A stretch of 64,000 nucleotides of DNA from Corallococcus macrosporus (GCF_017302985.1 NZ_JAFIMU010000007.1:2046001-2110000), one strand, 5' to 3'. Positions 15,413 through 24,672 are shown, numbered from the stretch's first letter. The notes: generated by a model not told the origin, from the letters alone. Program-made: numbers and translations.

Positions 15413-16536
15413 AAGCCCGCCTCGATTCGCGCCCGCGCCGCCGCCCCCAGCGCCGCGCGCTTCGCCTCGGGCATGCCCAGCACGTCCAGGCACGCCTGCC
15501 CCAGGTGGTTGAGCAGCGCCTTCTCCACGATGAAGCCATTCACCCCGGACTCCACCGCCTCCGGGATGCCGCCCGCGTCGCTGGCGATGACCGGCCGCGC
15601 GCACGCCATCGCCTCCAGCAGCGCGTTGGGCATGCCCTCCCACAGGGACGGCTGGAGGTACACGTCACACAGCCGCAGGTGCTCCGCGATGAGCTCCGGG
15701 GACTCCAGCGCGCCGGAGATGATGATTCGGGCCGCGTCCTCCGGATGCTCCGCGCGGTAGGCCACCAGGTGCTCCGCGTCGCGGGCGCGCACCTCGCCAA
15801 TCACCAGCAGGCACGCGGGCCGCACGCGCCGCACCTCCGTGAGCGCGGACAGCAGGAACGGCAGCCCCTTCTTGTGGCGCAGCTCCCCGGAGAAGCCGAG
15901 CACCGCCTCGCCCGGCAGGATGCCCAAGCGCTCGCGCAGGGCCGCGTCCGACGGGCCCGGTGAGAACAGCGCCGTGTCCACCGCGTTGGGGATGACCTCC
16001 ACGCCCGGGTCGCGTCCCAGCAGCATCGCCATCTTCCGGCCCAGGTCCGCGGACGCGGCCGTGAGCACGTCCGCTCGCCCGATCGTCCACAGCAGGCGGG
16101 CGAAGTCGCCGGGCGGGAACATCAGCTGATCCACGTCATTGCCGCGCGCGCTGATGACGGACGCCAGCCCCGCGCTCTGGGCGAACACCACCGCGAGGAA
16201 GCCCGGCGGGTACAGGTAGTGCCCCCACACCAGGTCGTACTTGCGCCGCGCGTGCAGGTGGCCGAGCACATCGAGCGTGTGCTGCATGGACAGGTCCGCG
16301 CTGCCGAACAACCCCAGCCGGTGCAGCGTCACGCCCTTCGCGAACGGAGACACGTCGCCTGCGTCCGGCACCGTCTCCAGCGCCCCGGGCGGCGCCGTGC
16401 GCGTCCACGCCACCACGTCCACGCGTGCGCCCAGCCGCACGAGCGAGCCCGCGGTGCGCGCGCCGCTTCGGGCCAGCCCTCCGATGTCAGGGGGGAAGCG
16501 CTCGGCGACGAGGAGGACGCGGGGACCGGAAGCCAT
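15343..16536 (-). CDS. GT4-family glycosyltransferase
   Basis: 397 residues. N-terminal LLVAERFPPDIGGLARSGAR is the GT4 donor-loop region; VIPNAVDTALFSPG and SPELIAEHLRLCDVYLQPS are typical, and LLEAMACARPVIASDAGGIP is the nucleotide-sugar-binding segment (an E-x7-E-like pattern starts with the E of QPSLWEGMPNALLE). Likely a mannosyl- or glucosyltransferase for surface polysaccharide; substrate unknown. It converges on the GT4 gene at 14189-15412, with their 3' ends overlapping by 70 bp. The two proteins are distinct, not recent duplicates. Confidence 0.9.
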   Translation of the reverse strand: MASGPRVLLVAERFPPDIGGLARSGARTAGSLVRLGARVDVVAWTRTAPPGALETVPDAGDVSPFAKGVTLHRLGLFGSADLSMQHTLDVLGHLHARRKYDLVWGHYLYPPGFLAVVFAQSAGLASVISARGNDVDQLMFPPGDFARLLWTIGRADVLTAASADLGRKMAMLLGRDPGVEVIPNAVDTALFSPGPSDAALRERLGILPGEAVLGFSGELRHKKGLPFLLSALTEVRRVRPACLLVIGEVRARDAEHLVAYRAEHPEDAARIIISGALESPELIAEHLRLCDVYLQPSLWEGMPNALLEAMACARPVIASDAGGIPEAVESGVNGFIVEKALLNHLGQACLDVLGMPEAKRAALGAAARARIEAGFQADAEAAVLSRVLARAIPRSSA

Positions 16537-16624
16537 GCCCTGAATCTACCCGGCCGCGCGCACCGGCAGGCGGGGAACCGCAAGGGATGAAAGGCGGAGG
16601 GTGTCTCGTTGCAACGCCCAATCC

Positions 16625-18067
16625 ATGACGCAACCCCCTACCGAATCCTTCTCCCCGGACGCCTCCCCTTCCACCACGGGCGCCAGGGGCCTCCTCGCCT
16701 CCCTGTGGTTGGCGGTGAAGGGCTCCACCGAGGACCTGGCCACCGGGCCCGTGGATCGCGCCTTCCTGCTGCTCTCCGTGCCCATGGTGCTGGAGATGGT
16801 GATGGAGTCCATCTTCGCCCTGGTGGACGTGCTCTTCGTGTCGCGCCTGGGCGCGGACGCCATCGCCACCGTGGGCCTCACGGAGTCCGTGCTCACGCTC
16901 TTCCAGACCGTGCCGCTGGGCCTGTCCATCGGCGCCACCGCGCTCATCGCCCGGCGCATCGGGCAGAAGGACCCGGAGCGCGCCTCGAGCGCCGCCGTGC
17001 AGACGCTGGGCCTGGGGCTCGCGCTGTCCGTGCCGCTGGCGCTCGCCGGGGCCCTCTTCGCGCGGCCGCTGCTCGTGGCGCTGGGCGCCGCGCCCGGCGT
17101 GGTGGAGCACGGCGCGGGCTACACGCGGCTGATGCTGGGCGGCTTCCCCATCATCATGCTGCTGTTCCTCATCAGCGCCGTCCTGCGCGGCGCGGGGGAC
17201 GCGGCCACGTCCATGCGCGCGCTGTGGCTGGCCAACTCCGTGAACATCGTGCTCGCGCCGCTGTTCATCTTCGGCCTGGGCCCCGTGCCCGCCATGGGCG
17301 TCACCGGCGCCGCGCTGGCCACCACCGTGGGCCGCTCCACCGGCGTGGTGTATCAGGTGTACCGCCTGCTCAAGGGCAGCGGCCGTCTGGAGTTGCGCCG
17401 CCGCCACCTGCGCGTGGAGCCGGACACGCTGCGCTCGCTGCTCAAGCTCTCCGGAGGCGCCACGCTCCAGTCGCTGCTGGGCATGTCCAGCTGGCTGGTG
17501 CTGATGCGCATCGTCGCCACGTTCGGCAGCACCGCGCTCGCGGGCTACACGCTGGCCATGCGCATCCTGCTCTTCGTGCAGCAGCCGTCGTGGGGCCTGT
17601 CCCACGCGGCGGGCACGCTGGTGGGCCAGAGCCTGGGCGCGGGTGACACCGACCGCGCGGAGCGGGCCGCGTGGCGCGCCAGCTTCTACACGCTCGCGTT
17701 CCTGGGCGTGGTGGCGGTGGGCTTCCTCTTCTTCGCGGAGCCCCTCATCCACCGCTTCACCACCGAGCCGGAGGTGGCCCAGCACGCCGCGCACTGCCTG
17801 CGCATCGTGAGCTGCAGCCTGGCCCTCTACGCCTTCGTCACCGTGCTGCCCCACGCCTTCAACGGCGCCGGGGACACCACCACCCCCACCGTGGTGAACG
17901 CCCTGTTCTCCTGGGGCCTCCAGCTGCCGCTCGCGTGGGTGCTGTCCCATCCGCTGGGCCTGGGCCCGTCCGGCGCGTTCATCGCCATCGCCGTCACCTA
18001 CGGCGCGCTCGGCCTGGCCAGCGCCGCCCTCTTCCGGCGCGGCGGGTGGAAGCTGCGGCACGTCTGA
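16625..18067 (+). CDS. MATE-family efflux transporter
   Basis: 480 residues with about 12 predicted membrane helices in two repeats. The first helices (FLLLSVPMVLEMVMESIFAL, then VDVLFVSRLGADAIATVGL) and the internal GAGDAATSM and NGAGDTTTP elements are characteristic of MATE/NorM-DinF transporters, which export cationic drugs or metabolites using Na+ or H+ gradients. The ATG at 16625 gives MTQPPTES; an in-frame GTG at 16601 directly abuts a GGAGG and would add 8 residues. The next gene is the start of the inositol/YcaO operon 199 bp downstream on the same strand, so a role in exporting that product is conceivable but unproven. Confidence 0.9.
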   Translation: MTQPPTESFSPDASPSTTGARGLLASLWLAVKGSTEDLATGPVDRAFLLLSVPMVLEMVMESIFALVDVLFVSRLGADAIATVGLTESVLTLFQTVPLGLSIGATALIARRIGQKDPERASSAAVQTLGLGLALSVPLALAGALFARPLLVALGAAPGVVEHGAGYTRLMLGGFPIIMLLFLISAVLRGAGDAATSMRALWLANSVNIVLAPLFIFGLGPVPAMGVTGAALATTVGRSTGVVYQVYRLLKGSGRLELRRRHLRVEPDTLRSLLKLSGGATLQSLLGMSSWLVLMRIVATFGSTALAGYTLAMRILLFVQQPSWGLSHAAGTLVGQSLGAGDTDRAERAAWRASFYTLAFLGVVAVGFLFFAEPLIHRFTTEPEVAQHAAHCLRIVSCSLALYAFVTVLPHAFNGAGDTTTPTVVNALFSWGLQLPLAWVLSHPLGLGPSGAFIAIAVTYGALGLASAALFRRGGWKLRHV

Positions 18068-18266
18068 GGCCGCCCTCCACCAGCCGACACTCCCCACCAC
18101 CCGGAGGCTGAGTTGAAAGCCCCTGGGGAGTGCGGACTTTCCCGAAACTCTCGCGGCGTGTGGGCGCAGCAGGCGCCCCCAGCCACGAGGCTCCTGCCAC
18201 CCCGGGGGGCCTCCAACGTGTCGCCGCGAGGGCACGGGGATCCACGGTTGGGGAGGGGCTTCACAC

Positions 18267-19493
18267 ATGGCGGGCAACGAGCGGCTGGGCGTGGCGGTGG
18301 TGGGATTGGGCGGCGCGGTGGCGACGACGGCGGTGGCGGGCATGGAGCTGCTGCGCCGGGGGCGGGTGGACACGCGCGGCCTGCCGCTGGCGGACGTGAA
18401 GGGCATGGGGCTGGTGGACTACGGCGCGCTGACGTTCGGCGGCTGGGACCTGTTCGAGGACGACCTCGCGCACGCGGCGCGCAACCACGCGGTGCTGACG
18501 GAGGCGCAACTGGAGGCGGTGGCGCCCACGCTGGGGCGCATGCGGCCCTGGCCCGCGGCCTCCAACGCGAAGTTCTGCAAGAACGTCGTCGGCACCGCGG
18601 CGAAGAAGGCGCGCACGCTGCGCGAGCAGGTGCAGGCCATCCGCGAGGACCTCATCCGCTTCAAGGAGCACGAGAAGCTGGACCGCGTGGTGGTGGTGAA
18701 CCTGGCCTCCACGGAGAAGAGCGTGGACCTCACCCGCCCGGAGTTCGCCACGCCGGAGGCCTTCGAGAAGGCCCTGGACGCGAACGACCCGGACATCGGC
18801 CCCGCGATGCTCTACGCGTACGCGGCCATCGTGGACGGCATCCCGTTCGCCAACTTCACGCCCAGCGTCGCCGCGGACGTGCCCGCGCTGCGCATGCTGG
18901 CCCAGCGCACCGGCGCCCCCATCGCGGGCAAGGACGGCAAGACGGGGCAGACGCTGCTCAAGACGGTGCTCGCCCCCGCGCTGCGCGACCGCGCGCTGCA
19001 CGTGGAGGGCTGGTACTCCACCAACATCCTGGGCAACCGCGACGGTGAGGCCCTCAACGACCCGGCCTCCAACCAGAACAAGCTCGCCACCAAGGGCGCC
19101 GCGCTGGACAGCATCCTTGGCTACAAGGTCACGGACCACGTCGTCTCCATCCAGTACTACCGCCCGCGCGGGGACAACAAGGAGGCCTGGGACAACATCG
19201 ACGTGACGGGCTTCCTGGGGCAGCCCATGCAGTTGAAGCTCAACTTCCTCTGCAAGGACTCCATCCTCGCCGCGCCGCTCGTCGTGGAGCTGGCGCGCAC
19301 GCTGGACCTGGCCAAGCGCCGGGGGGAAGGCGGCGTCATCGACGCGCTGGGCTGCTTCTTCAAGGCCCCCATGTCGCAGGACGGCCAGAGCGTGGAGCAC
19401 GCCATGCCGGAGCAGCAGCGCCGCCTGATGGCGTGGCTGGCCAAGGGCCGCGTGCAGCAGACGGAGCGCACCCCGGAACGCATCAGGGGCTGA
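18267..19493 (+). CDS. ino1: Inositol-3-phosphate synthase
   Basis: 408 residues. Converts glucose 6-phosphate to 1D-myo-inositol 3-phosphate with bound NAD. The dinucleotide fold starts at residue 8 (VAVVGLGGAVATT); further family motifs are VNLASTEKSVDL, DGIPFANFTPS, AGKDGKTGQTLLKTVLAP (catalytic lysines) and STNILGNRDGEAL, corresponding to the SYNHLGNNDG motif of eukaryotic enzymes. The ATG has GGAGGGG 8 nt upstream. It is the first gene of an eight-gene operon, 4 bp before the next gene, so it probably supplies inositol phosphate for that pathway rather than for general phosphatidylinositol synthesis, though both are possible. Confidence 0.95.
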   Translation: MAGNERLGVAVVGLGGAVATTAVAGMELLRRGRVDTRGLPLADVKGMGLVDYGALTFGGWDLFEDDLAHAARNHAVLTEAQLEAVAPTLGRMRPWPAASNAKFCKNVVGTAAKKARTLREQVQAIREDLIRFKEHEKLDRVVVVNLASTEKSVDLTRPEFATPEAFEKALDANDPDIGPAMLYAYAAIVDGIPFANFTPSVAADVPALRMLAQRTGAPIAGKDGKTGQTLLKTVLAPALRDRALHVEGWYSTNILGNRDGEALNDPASNQNKLATKGAALDSILGYKVTDHVVSIQYYRPRGDNKEAWDNIDVTGFLGQPMQLKLNFLCKDSILAAPLVVELARTLDLAKRRGEGGVIDALGCFFKAPMSQDGQSVEHAMPEQQRRLMAWLAKGRVQQTERTPERIRG

Positions 19494-19497
19494 TGCC

Positions 19498-20430
19498 ATG
19501 AACGCACCCGCGCGCGAAACCACGGCCACCGGCCGTCTGGCGGAGCTCCGCCCGCTCCTCTCGGAGCTGATGGACCTCAAACGCATCCGCACCCCGGACC
19601 ACCCGGACGGCCTGGCGGCGCACGGCTTCCGTCGCGCGTGGGCGGCCCTGGCGTCCGGCATGGACCCGCGCATCGTCGCGCTGCAGGAGACGGCGCGCGC
19701 GGTGGCGGCGGTGCGGCTGGGCGGCCTGGACATGGACGTCCTCCAGCGGGCGGGGCTGTCCCCGCAGGAGGCGATGCGGGTGCTGGGCCGGGGGCTGGAC
19801 GCGGGCTCCCGGCCCATGGATCCACGCCTGCGCGAGCGGCTGTCCGTGGCGCTCGTGCAGACGCCGGAGGAGGCGTGTCACGCGCCGCCGCCCCGGTTCG
19901 TGGAGCGGCTGGTGCATCAACCCCGCGCCGGGGCCACGTACCCCGGCCGGCCGCGCATCATGGTCTCTCCGCAAGAGAGCCACGCGGACCACTGCTACGC
20001 GGTGGCGGTGGGCGCGGTGCTGGTGGCGCCGTGCTTCGGTGCCTCCCCCGCCCTGCCCTTCGTGGCGGGGCTTTCGCACCACCTGTTCAACGCGGCGCTC
20101 CCGGACGCGGGCTACGGCGGCGAGGCCCTGCTGGGCGACCTGCTGGAGCCCGTCATGAAGCGCCTCACGGACGCGGCCCTGGCCACGCTGCCGGAGCGGC
20201 TGGCCGGCGTCGTGCGGCAGGCGCTGGCGCTCACCGGCAACGTGGACTCGGCGGAGGCGCGCGCGTTCAACGCGTCGGACGCGCTGGACCGGGTGCTGGA
20301 GCTGGAGGCCCACGCGCGAGCCGCGGGCTTCACCCTGCGCCAGGCCCTGGAGGACCTGGAGCTCATCCACCCCGGTCCCCTCCAGACGTTCGGCAACGGC
20401 GTGCTGCGTGACGCCGGGGTGTGGCCCTGA
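19498..20430 (+). CDS. HD-like metal-dependent protein in the inositol/YcaO operon
   Basis: 310 residues, soluble. The middle contains SHADHCYAVAVGAVL, LSHHLFNAALPDAGYGGEA and a later NASDALDRVLELE, an H...HH/HN...D spacing reminiscent of HD-domain phosphohydrolases, though the canonical HD pair is not exact (HH). It may be a phosphatase acting on a pathway phosphate ester or, by analogy with the HD-fold myo-inositol oxygenase, an oxygenase; the sequence does not decide. It begins 4 bp after ino1 (ATG preceded by AGGGG) and is the least certain member of the operon. I am sure it is a gene; the fold is tentative. Confidence 0.7.
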   Translation: MNAPARETTATGRLAELRPLLSELMDLKRIRTPDHPDGLAAHGFRRAWAALASGMDPRIVALQETARAVAAVRLGGLDMDVLQRAGLSPQEAMRVLGRGLDAGSRPMDPRLRERLSVALVQTPEEACHAPPPRFVERLVHQPRAGATYPGRPRIMVSPQESHADHCYAVAVGAVLVAPCFGASPALPFVAGLSHHLFNAALPDAGYGGEALLGDLLEPVMKRLTDAALATLPERLAGVVRQALALTGNVDSAEARAFNASDALDRVLELEAHARAAGFTLRQALEDLELIHPGPLQTFGNGVLRDAGVWP

Positions 20431-20486
20431 GCGGGCCACGGACTCCTGAACCTTCCCCTGAATCTTCCGAAGCAGAGGCGATGACC

Positions 20487-21521
20487 ATGTTCGAGGCGAA
20501 GCCGAAGGCCCGCAGGCTGGGCTGGGCGGTGGTGGGGTGTGGCTGGGTGGCGCGGGACTACGTCATCCCGGCGCTCCAGGGCGCGGGCAACGCGCGGCTG
20601 GTGGCGCTGTGCGACGCGAACGCGGAGGCGCTGCTGCGCATCCCCGCGGACGACGTCGCCCGGTACACGTCCCTGGGGTCGGTGCTGGCGGACAAGGACG
20701 TGGAGGCCGTCTACATCGCCACGCCCAACCACCTGCACGCGGCGATGACGGAGGCGTGCGCGGCGGCGGGCAAGCACGTGCTGTGTGAGAAGCCCATGGC
20801 CGTGACCCCGCGTGACGGCCTGCGCATGGTGTCCGCGTGCCAGCGCGCGGGCGTGCACTACGCCACCGCGTTCGACCAGCGCCACCACGCGGCGCACCGC
20901 AAGCTGCGCACGCTGGTGAAGGAGGGCGCGCTGGGCACCGTCACCCAGGCGCGCATCCACTACGCCTGCTGGCTGCCCGCGGACTGGACGAAGGACAACT
21001 GGCGCATCGACCCCGAGCAGGCCGGCGGCGGCGCGATGATCGACCTGGCGCCGCACGGCCTGGACCTGCTGGAGGTGCTGCTGGGCGACGAGTGGGCGTC
21101 GCTCACCGCGATGACGCAGCGGCGCGTGCACGACTACGCCGTGGACGACGGCGCGGTGCTGATGGGCCAGTTCAAGAGCGGCACGCTGGGCCTGCTGCAG
21201 GTGGCCTACAACTGCCCGGACGCGTACCCCCGGCGCACGCTGGAGCTCATCGGCACCAAGGCCCGCGCGCTGGCGTACAAGACGATGGGCCAGACGCCCG
21301 GCGGCTCCCTGTCCCTCACCGACGCGAGGACGGGCGAGGAGACGCTGCTCTTCCTGTCGCCGGAGGAGGACCGCAGCCCCTTCCTCAACCAGGTGGAGGC
21401 CTTCTCCACGTGCGTGCTGGAGGGCCGTCCGCAGCCCTTCGCGCCGGAGCGCGACGTGCGGCTGGTGGGGCTGCTCACGCAGGCGACGCAGGACGGGAAG
21501 GCGTTTCCGTCATGTCACTGA
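20487..21521 (+). CDS. Gfo/Idh/MocA-family NAD(P)-dependent oxidoreductase
   Basis: 344 residues. Rossmann motif VVGCGWVARDYVIPAL near the N-terminus, VEAVYIATPNHLHAAM, then the family EKP motif in LCEKPMAV and a catalytic-type GAMIDLAPHGLDLLEVL stretch supplying Asp and His. Such enzymes oxidise a hydroxyl of a cyclitol or sugar (for example myo-inositol to 2-ketoinositol). Next to ino1 and the TIM-barrel isomerase, an inositol or inositol-glycoside dehydrogenase role is attractive. AGAGG lies 8 nt before this ATG; the ATG at 20481 is a possible alternative. It overlaps the next gene by 10 bp. Confidence 0.92.
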   Translation: MFEAKPKARRLGWAVVGCGWVARDYVIPALQGAGNARLVALCDANAEALLRIPADDVARYTSLGSVLADKDVEAVYIATPNHLHAAMTEACAAAGKHVLCEKPMAVTPRDGLRMVSACQRAGVHYATAFDQRHHAAHRKLRTLVKEGALGTVTQARIHYACWLPADWTKDNWRIDPEQAGGGAMIDLAPHGLDLLEVLLGDEWASLTAMTQRRVHDYAVDDGAVLMGQFKSGTLGLLQVAYNCPDAYPRRTLELIGTKARALAYKTMGQTPGGSLSLTDARTGEETLLFLSPEEDRSPFLNQVEAFSTCVLEGRPQPFAPERDVRLVGLLTQATQDGKAFPSCH

Positions 21522-22345
21522 CCCGCTACGCCTGCACCCACTGCGGCACGTGGCAGCCGGGCTTCCCCAGCACGCCGCCCGCGGGCTGCCCCACGTGCCT
21601 GGACGTGCGCAACGCGCTGCCGCGCGACGGCTGGGAGTTCCAGACGGCGGGCCAGGTGTCGGAGCGGCTGGCCACGCACTGGGAGGAGACGGTGCCCGGC
21701 ATCTGGGGCTTCTCCTGCTCGCCGCCCTTCGGCCTGGGCTCCACGGGGTGGCTCCTGCACCGGCCGGAAGGCAACGTCGCCTTCGAGGGCGCGCCCTGGT
21801 ACTCGCGGCCCGCGCTGGAGTTCATCGAGGTGATGGGCGGCATCCAGGTGCTGTCCGCGTCGCACCCGCACGGCTTCGGGGCGCTGTGGCAGTTGCAGGA
21901 GCGCTTCGACCCGCTGCTCGTGCTGCACCGGGACGCGGTGCCGTACAGCAAGGCCTTCCAGGTGCGCTGGCCGGTGGATGACGAGCAGGAGCTGGCGCCG
22001 GGCCTGACGCTGCACTGCGTGGGGGGCCACTACGAGGGCCAGACGGTGCTGTACGACGCGCGCTCCCGCTCGCTCTTCTGCGGCGACGCGCTGAAGGTGG
22101 ACCTGGACGCGCGCGGCAGGCCCACGGGGCTGTCGTGCCACAAGGGCTTCCACTACGCGATTCCGCTGAGCCACGGCGAGCTGCGCCGCTACCGCGCGGT
22201 GCTCAAGCAGCTCCCGTTCGAGAACGTCTTCACCCCGTTCGAGTTCGCCCGCGGCGTCACCCGTGAGCACGCGCTGGCGCTGTTCGACCGGCTGCTCGCG
22301 GGGATGCCGCACACCCGTCCCCTGCCTTTGGAGGAACTGTCATGA
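21512..22345 (+). CDS. Zinc-ribbon/MBL-fold hydrolase-like protein
   Basis: 277 residues. The N-terminus is a rubredoxin-like zinc ribbon (C8-x2-C11 and C26-x2-C29). It is followed by a metallo-beta-lactamase-like domain: SASHPHGFGALW sits where HxHxDH is expected, HCVGGHYEGQTVLY gives the next histidine, and LFCGDALKVD the bridging aspartate. The first motif is thus degenerate (HPHGFG), so the metal site may be altered. The function is unclear; it could be a hydrolase in the pathway, or a YcaO partner, since its 3' end overlaps the ycaO start (ATGA). The start overlaps the upstream gene by 10 bp. Confidence 0.85.
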   Translation: MSLTRYACTHCGTWQPGFPSTPPAGCPTCLDVRNALPRDGWEFQTAGQVSERLATHWEETVPGIWGFSCSPPFGLGSTGWLLHRPEGNVAFEGAPWYSRPALEFIEVMGGIQVLSASHPHGFGALWQLQERFDPLLVLHRDAVPYSKAFQVRWPVDDEQELAPGLTLHCVGGHYEGQTVLYDARSRSLFCGDALKVDLDARGRPTGLSCHKGFHYAIPLSHGELRRYRAVLKQLPFENVFTPFEFARGVTREHALALFDRLLAGMPHTRPLPLEELS

Positions 22346-23817
22346 GCCTTGCCCGAGCCCTGGATGCCTACCACCACGCCGTGTCCACCGGCGCCCTTCA
22401 GATGTTCCGCATCGACCCCATCGACCGGCTGGGGATTCCCGTGGCCTCCGCCAGCCTGCGGCTGGGCGACGGTCCGGGCGCGGTGCTGCACGGCAACGGC
22501 TACGGCCGCACGGAGGACGAGGCGCGCGTGGGCGCGCTGGGCGAGCTGGTGGAGGAGACCTTCTGCGAGTACGCGATGCAGCGGATGCCGCGCGTGCACG
22601 GCAGCTACGCCACGCTCGTGCGCGCCCGGGGCCCCACCGCGGTGGCGGATCCGCTGACGCTGGGGCTGCCCGCGGGCAGTCCGTACACGCCGGACATGCC
22701 GCTGGTCTGGGTGGAGGTGCAGCGGCTGTCCACCGGAGAGCGCGTGCTGGTGCCGGAGGAGTTCGTCGCCATCCACCCCGGGCAATTGCAGGGCAAGGCG
22801 CCGCTCATCACGCCCATCACCAACGGCCAGGGCGCGGGGCTGACGCGGCCGCAGGCGCTGGTGCACGGCCTGCTGGAGCTGCTCCAGCGCGACGGCAACG
22901 GGTTGATGTACCGGGCGATGGACCAGGGCGTGGTGCTGGACCTGGAGGGCGCGGACCTGGCGCCGGACGTGCGCGAGCTGATGGACCGCTACCGGCGCGC
23001 GGGCATCGAGGTGATGGCGAAGCTGGCCAGCACGGACTTCGGCATGGTGAACCTGTACGTGGTGGGCCGCGACCTGTCCGTGGGGGACCAGCCGCTGATG
23101 GTGACGGGGTGCGGTGAGGCGGCGGACCCGGACCGCGACCGGGCGCTGCGCAAGGCGCTGCTGGAGTACGCCTGCTCCCGCGCGCGCAAGGCGTTCATGC
23201 ACGGGCCGCTGAGCCACGTGGCCCGCGTCGCGACGCCGGAATACATGGACCGCTTCGTGCCGCAGGTGGACCTGGACGCGGAGGAGCCGCGCGCGCTCAA
23301 CGCGATGGTGGAGTGGGCGCGGATGCCGGCCGCGTCGCTGCGCGAATTGACGGCGTGCACGCTGATGGTCCGCCAGAAGGTGCGCTTCGAGGACCTGCCC
23401 CGCTCGCCCGTGGTGGAGGACCCGTCGCTGCGGTGTGACCACGTGGTGCGGCAACTGCACGCGGCGGGCTTCGACATCCTGGTCGCGGACATGTCGCCGC
23501 CGGGCCGCCAGGTGCACGTGGTGAAGGCGCTGGTGCCGGGCCTCGAGGTGGAGACGATGACGTACTACCGCGTGGGCGAGCGCAACGTGGCGCGCCTGCT
23601 GGAGCGGCGCGACCCGCTGGTGGGCTTCGGGGCGCCGCCGCCGGGAGCGCAGCCGGTGCGGCTGACGCCGGAGGCCGAGGAGCGGCTGGGCGGACCGTGC
23701 TGGTTCAACGTGCGGCTGGCGGAAGCGCGCGTGGGGCGGCTGTACGCGCTCTACCGGGAGCCGGACCGCCACGCGGTGCCGAAGGTGCTCGCCAGCCGTC
23801 GCTTCGGGGGGCAGTGA
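22342..23817 (+). CDS. YcaO-family protein
   Basis: 491 residues. YcaO enzymes use ATP to activate an amide carbonyl for attack by Cys, Ser or sulfide, giving azolines, thioamides or amidines. Here GNGYGRTEDEARVGALGELVEE is the conserved N-terminal block with its glutamate-rich helix, NGQGAGLTRPQALVHGLLE matches the ATP-binding helix with the G-x-A/G pattern, and ALRKALLEYACSRARKAF follows. The C-terminus carries VRLAEARVGRLYAL. No E1-like or ThiF partner, no TfuA and no precursor peptide is evident in the operon, unlike most RiPP clusters. The start overlaps the stop of the MBL gene (ATGA). Confidence 0.85.
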   Translation: MSLARALDAYHHAVSTGALQMFRIDPIDRLGIPVASASLRLGDGPGAVLHGNGYGRTEDEARVGALGELVEETFCEYAMQRMPRVHGSYATLVRARGPTAVADPLTLGLPAGSPYTPDMPLVWVEVQRLSTGERVLVPEEFVAIHPGQLQGKAPLITPITNGQGAGLTRPQALVHGLLELLQRDGNGLMYRAMDQGVVLDLEGADLAPDVRELMDRYRRAGIEVMAKLASTDFGMVNLYVVGRDLSVGDQPLMVTGCGEAADPDRDRALRKALLEYACSRARKAFMHGPLSHVARVATPEYMDRFVPQVDLDAEEPRALNAMVEWARMPAASLRELTACTLMVRQKVRFEDLPRSPVVEDPSLRCDHVVRQLHAAGFDILVADMSPPGRQVHVVKALVPGLEVETMTYYRVGERNVARLLERRDPLVGFGAPPPGAQPVRLTPEAEERLGGPCWFNVRLAEARVGRLYALYREPDRHAVPKVLASRRFGGQ

Positions 23818-23820
23818 GCC

Positions 23821-24672
23821 ATGGCCCTGCGCTTCGCGTACAACACCAACGGCGTGTCCAACCACCGCTTCGAGGACGCGCTCGGCCTCATCGCGGACAG
23901 CGGCTACGACGGCGTGGCCCTGACGCTGGACCACCACCACTTCGACCCGTTCACCCCGGACTTCGAGCGGCGCACGGAGCAGCTCGCCGCGCGGTTGGAG
24001 CGGCTGGGCCTGGGGCTGGTGGTGGAGACAGGCGCGCGCTTCCTCCTGGACCCGCGCCAGAAGCACGAGCCCACGCTCGTCACTCCGGACGCGTCAGGCC
24101 GGGCGCGGCGGCTGGAGTTCCTGAAGCGAGCGGTGGACGTGTGCGCGACGTGCCGGGGGGAGGCGGTGTCCTTCTGGGCGGGCGTGCCCCGCCCGGGCGT
24201 GACGGAGGAGGCCGCGTGGCCCTGGCTGCTGGACGGAGTGGTGCGGCTCTCCGAGTACGCGGCCTTGCACGGCGTGGTGCTCGCGGTGGAGCCGGAGCCG
24301 GGGATGCTGGTGGACACGGTGGACGGCTGGCGCCAGTTGCAGGCGCAGGTGCCCGGGGTGCGTCTGGCCCTGGACGTGGGGCACCTGCTGGTGACGCAGG
24401 AGCGCACGCCCGCGAAGGCGGTGCGCGAGTTCGCCCCGGTGCTGGGCACGGTGGCGCTGGAGGACATGAAGCGCGGCGTGCACGAGCACCTGCCCTTTGG
24501 CGAAGGGGACGTGGACGTGCCGTCGGTCCTGCGCGAGCTGACGCGCGCGGGCTGGGACAAGCTGGTGTGCGTGGAGCTGTCCCGGGACGCGCACCGCGCG
24601 CACGAGCTGGTGCCCCGGGCGCTGGAGTGGCTGAAGGCGCGCCTGCCCACGGGCGCGGAGGTGGCGGCGTGA
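23821..24672 (+). CDS. TIM-barrel sugar phosphate isomerase/epimerase-like protein
   Basis: 283 residues, AP-endonuclease-2 fold. The strand-helix pattern RFAYNTNGVSNHRFEDAL, IADSGYDGVALTLDHHHF, VLAVEPEPGML, VRLALDVGHLL, VALEDMKRG and VCVELSRDAHRA fits the xylose-isomerase-like TIM barrel. The metal ligands expected in this family can be matched to the Glu of EPEPG, the Asp/His of LDVGH, the Glu of ALEDMK and the Glu of VELSRD. Such enzymes isomerise or dehydrate ketoinositols or sugars. It starts 3 nt after the ycaO stop and overlaps the glycosyltransferase (GTGA). Confidence 0.88.
   Translation: MALRFAYNTNGVSNHRFEDALGLIADSGYDGVALTLDHHHFDPFTPDFERRTEQLAARLERLGLGLVVETGARFLLDPRQKHEPTLVTPDASGRARRLEFLKRAVDVCATCRGEAVSFWAGVPRPGVTEEAAWPWLLDGVVRLSEYAALHGVVLAVEPEPGMLVDTVDGWRQLQAQVPGVRLALDVGHLLVTQERTPAKAVREFAPVLGTVALEDMKRGVHEHLPFGEGDVDVPSVLRELTRAGWDKLVCVELSRDAHRAHELVPRALEWLKARLPTGAEVAA

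Noticed and set aside
18068..18266. Promoter candidate TTGAAA upstream of ino1
   Set aside because: No acceptable -10 box at 16-18 bp; too weak to report as a promoter.
16487..18406. 639-residue minus-strand ORF opposite the MATE gene
   Set aside because: Antisense shadow rich in Gly/Arg/His; the MATE gene has clear family motifs.
22189..24066. 625-residue minus-strand ORF across the YcaO gene
   Set aside because: His/Arg/Gln-rich shadow frame without motifs; the plus-strand operon explains the region.
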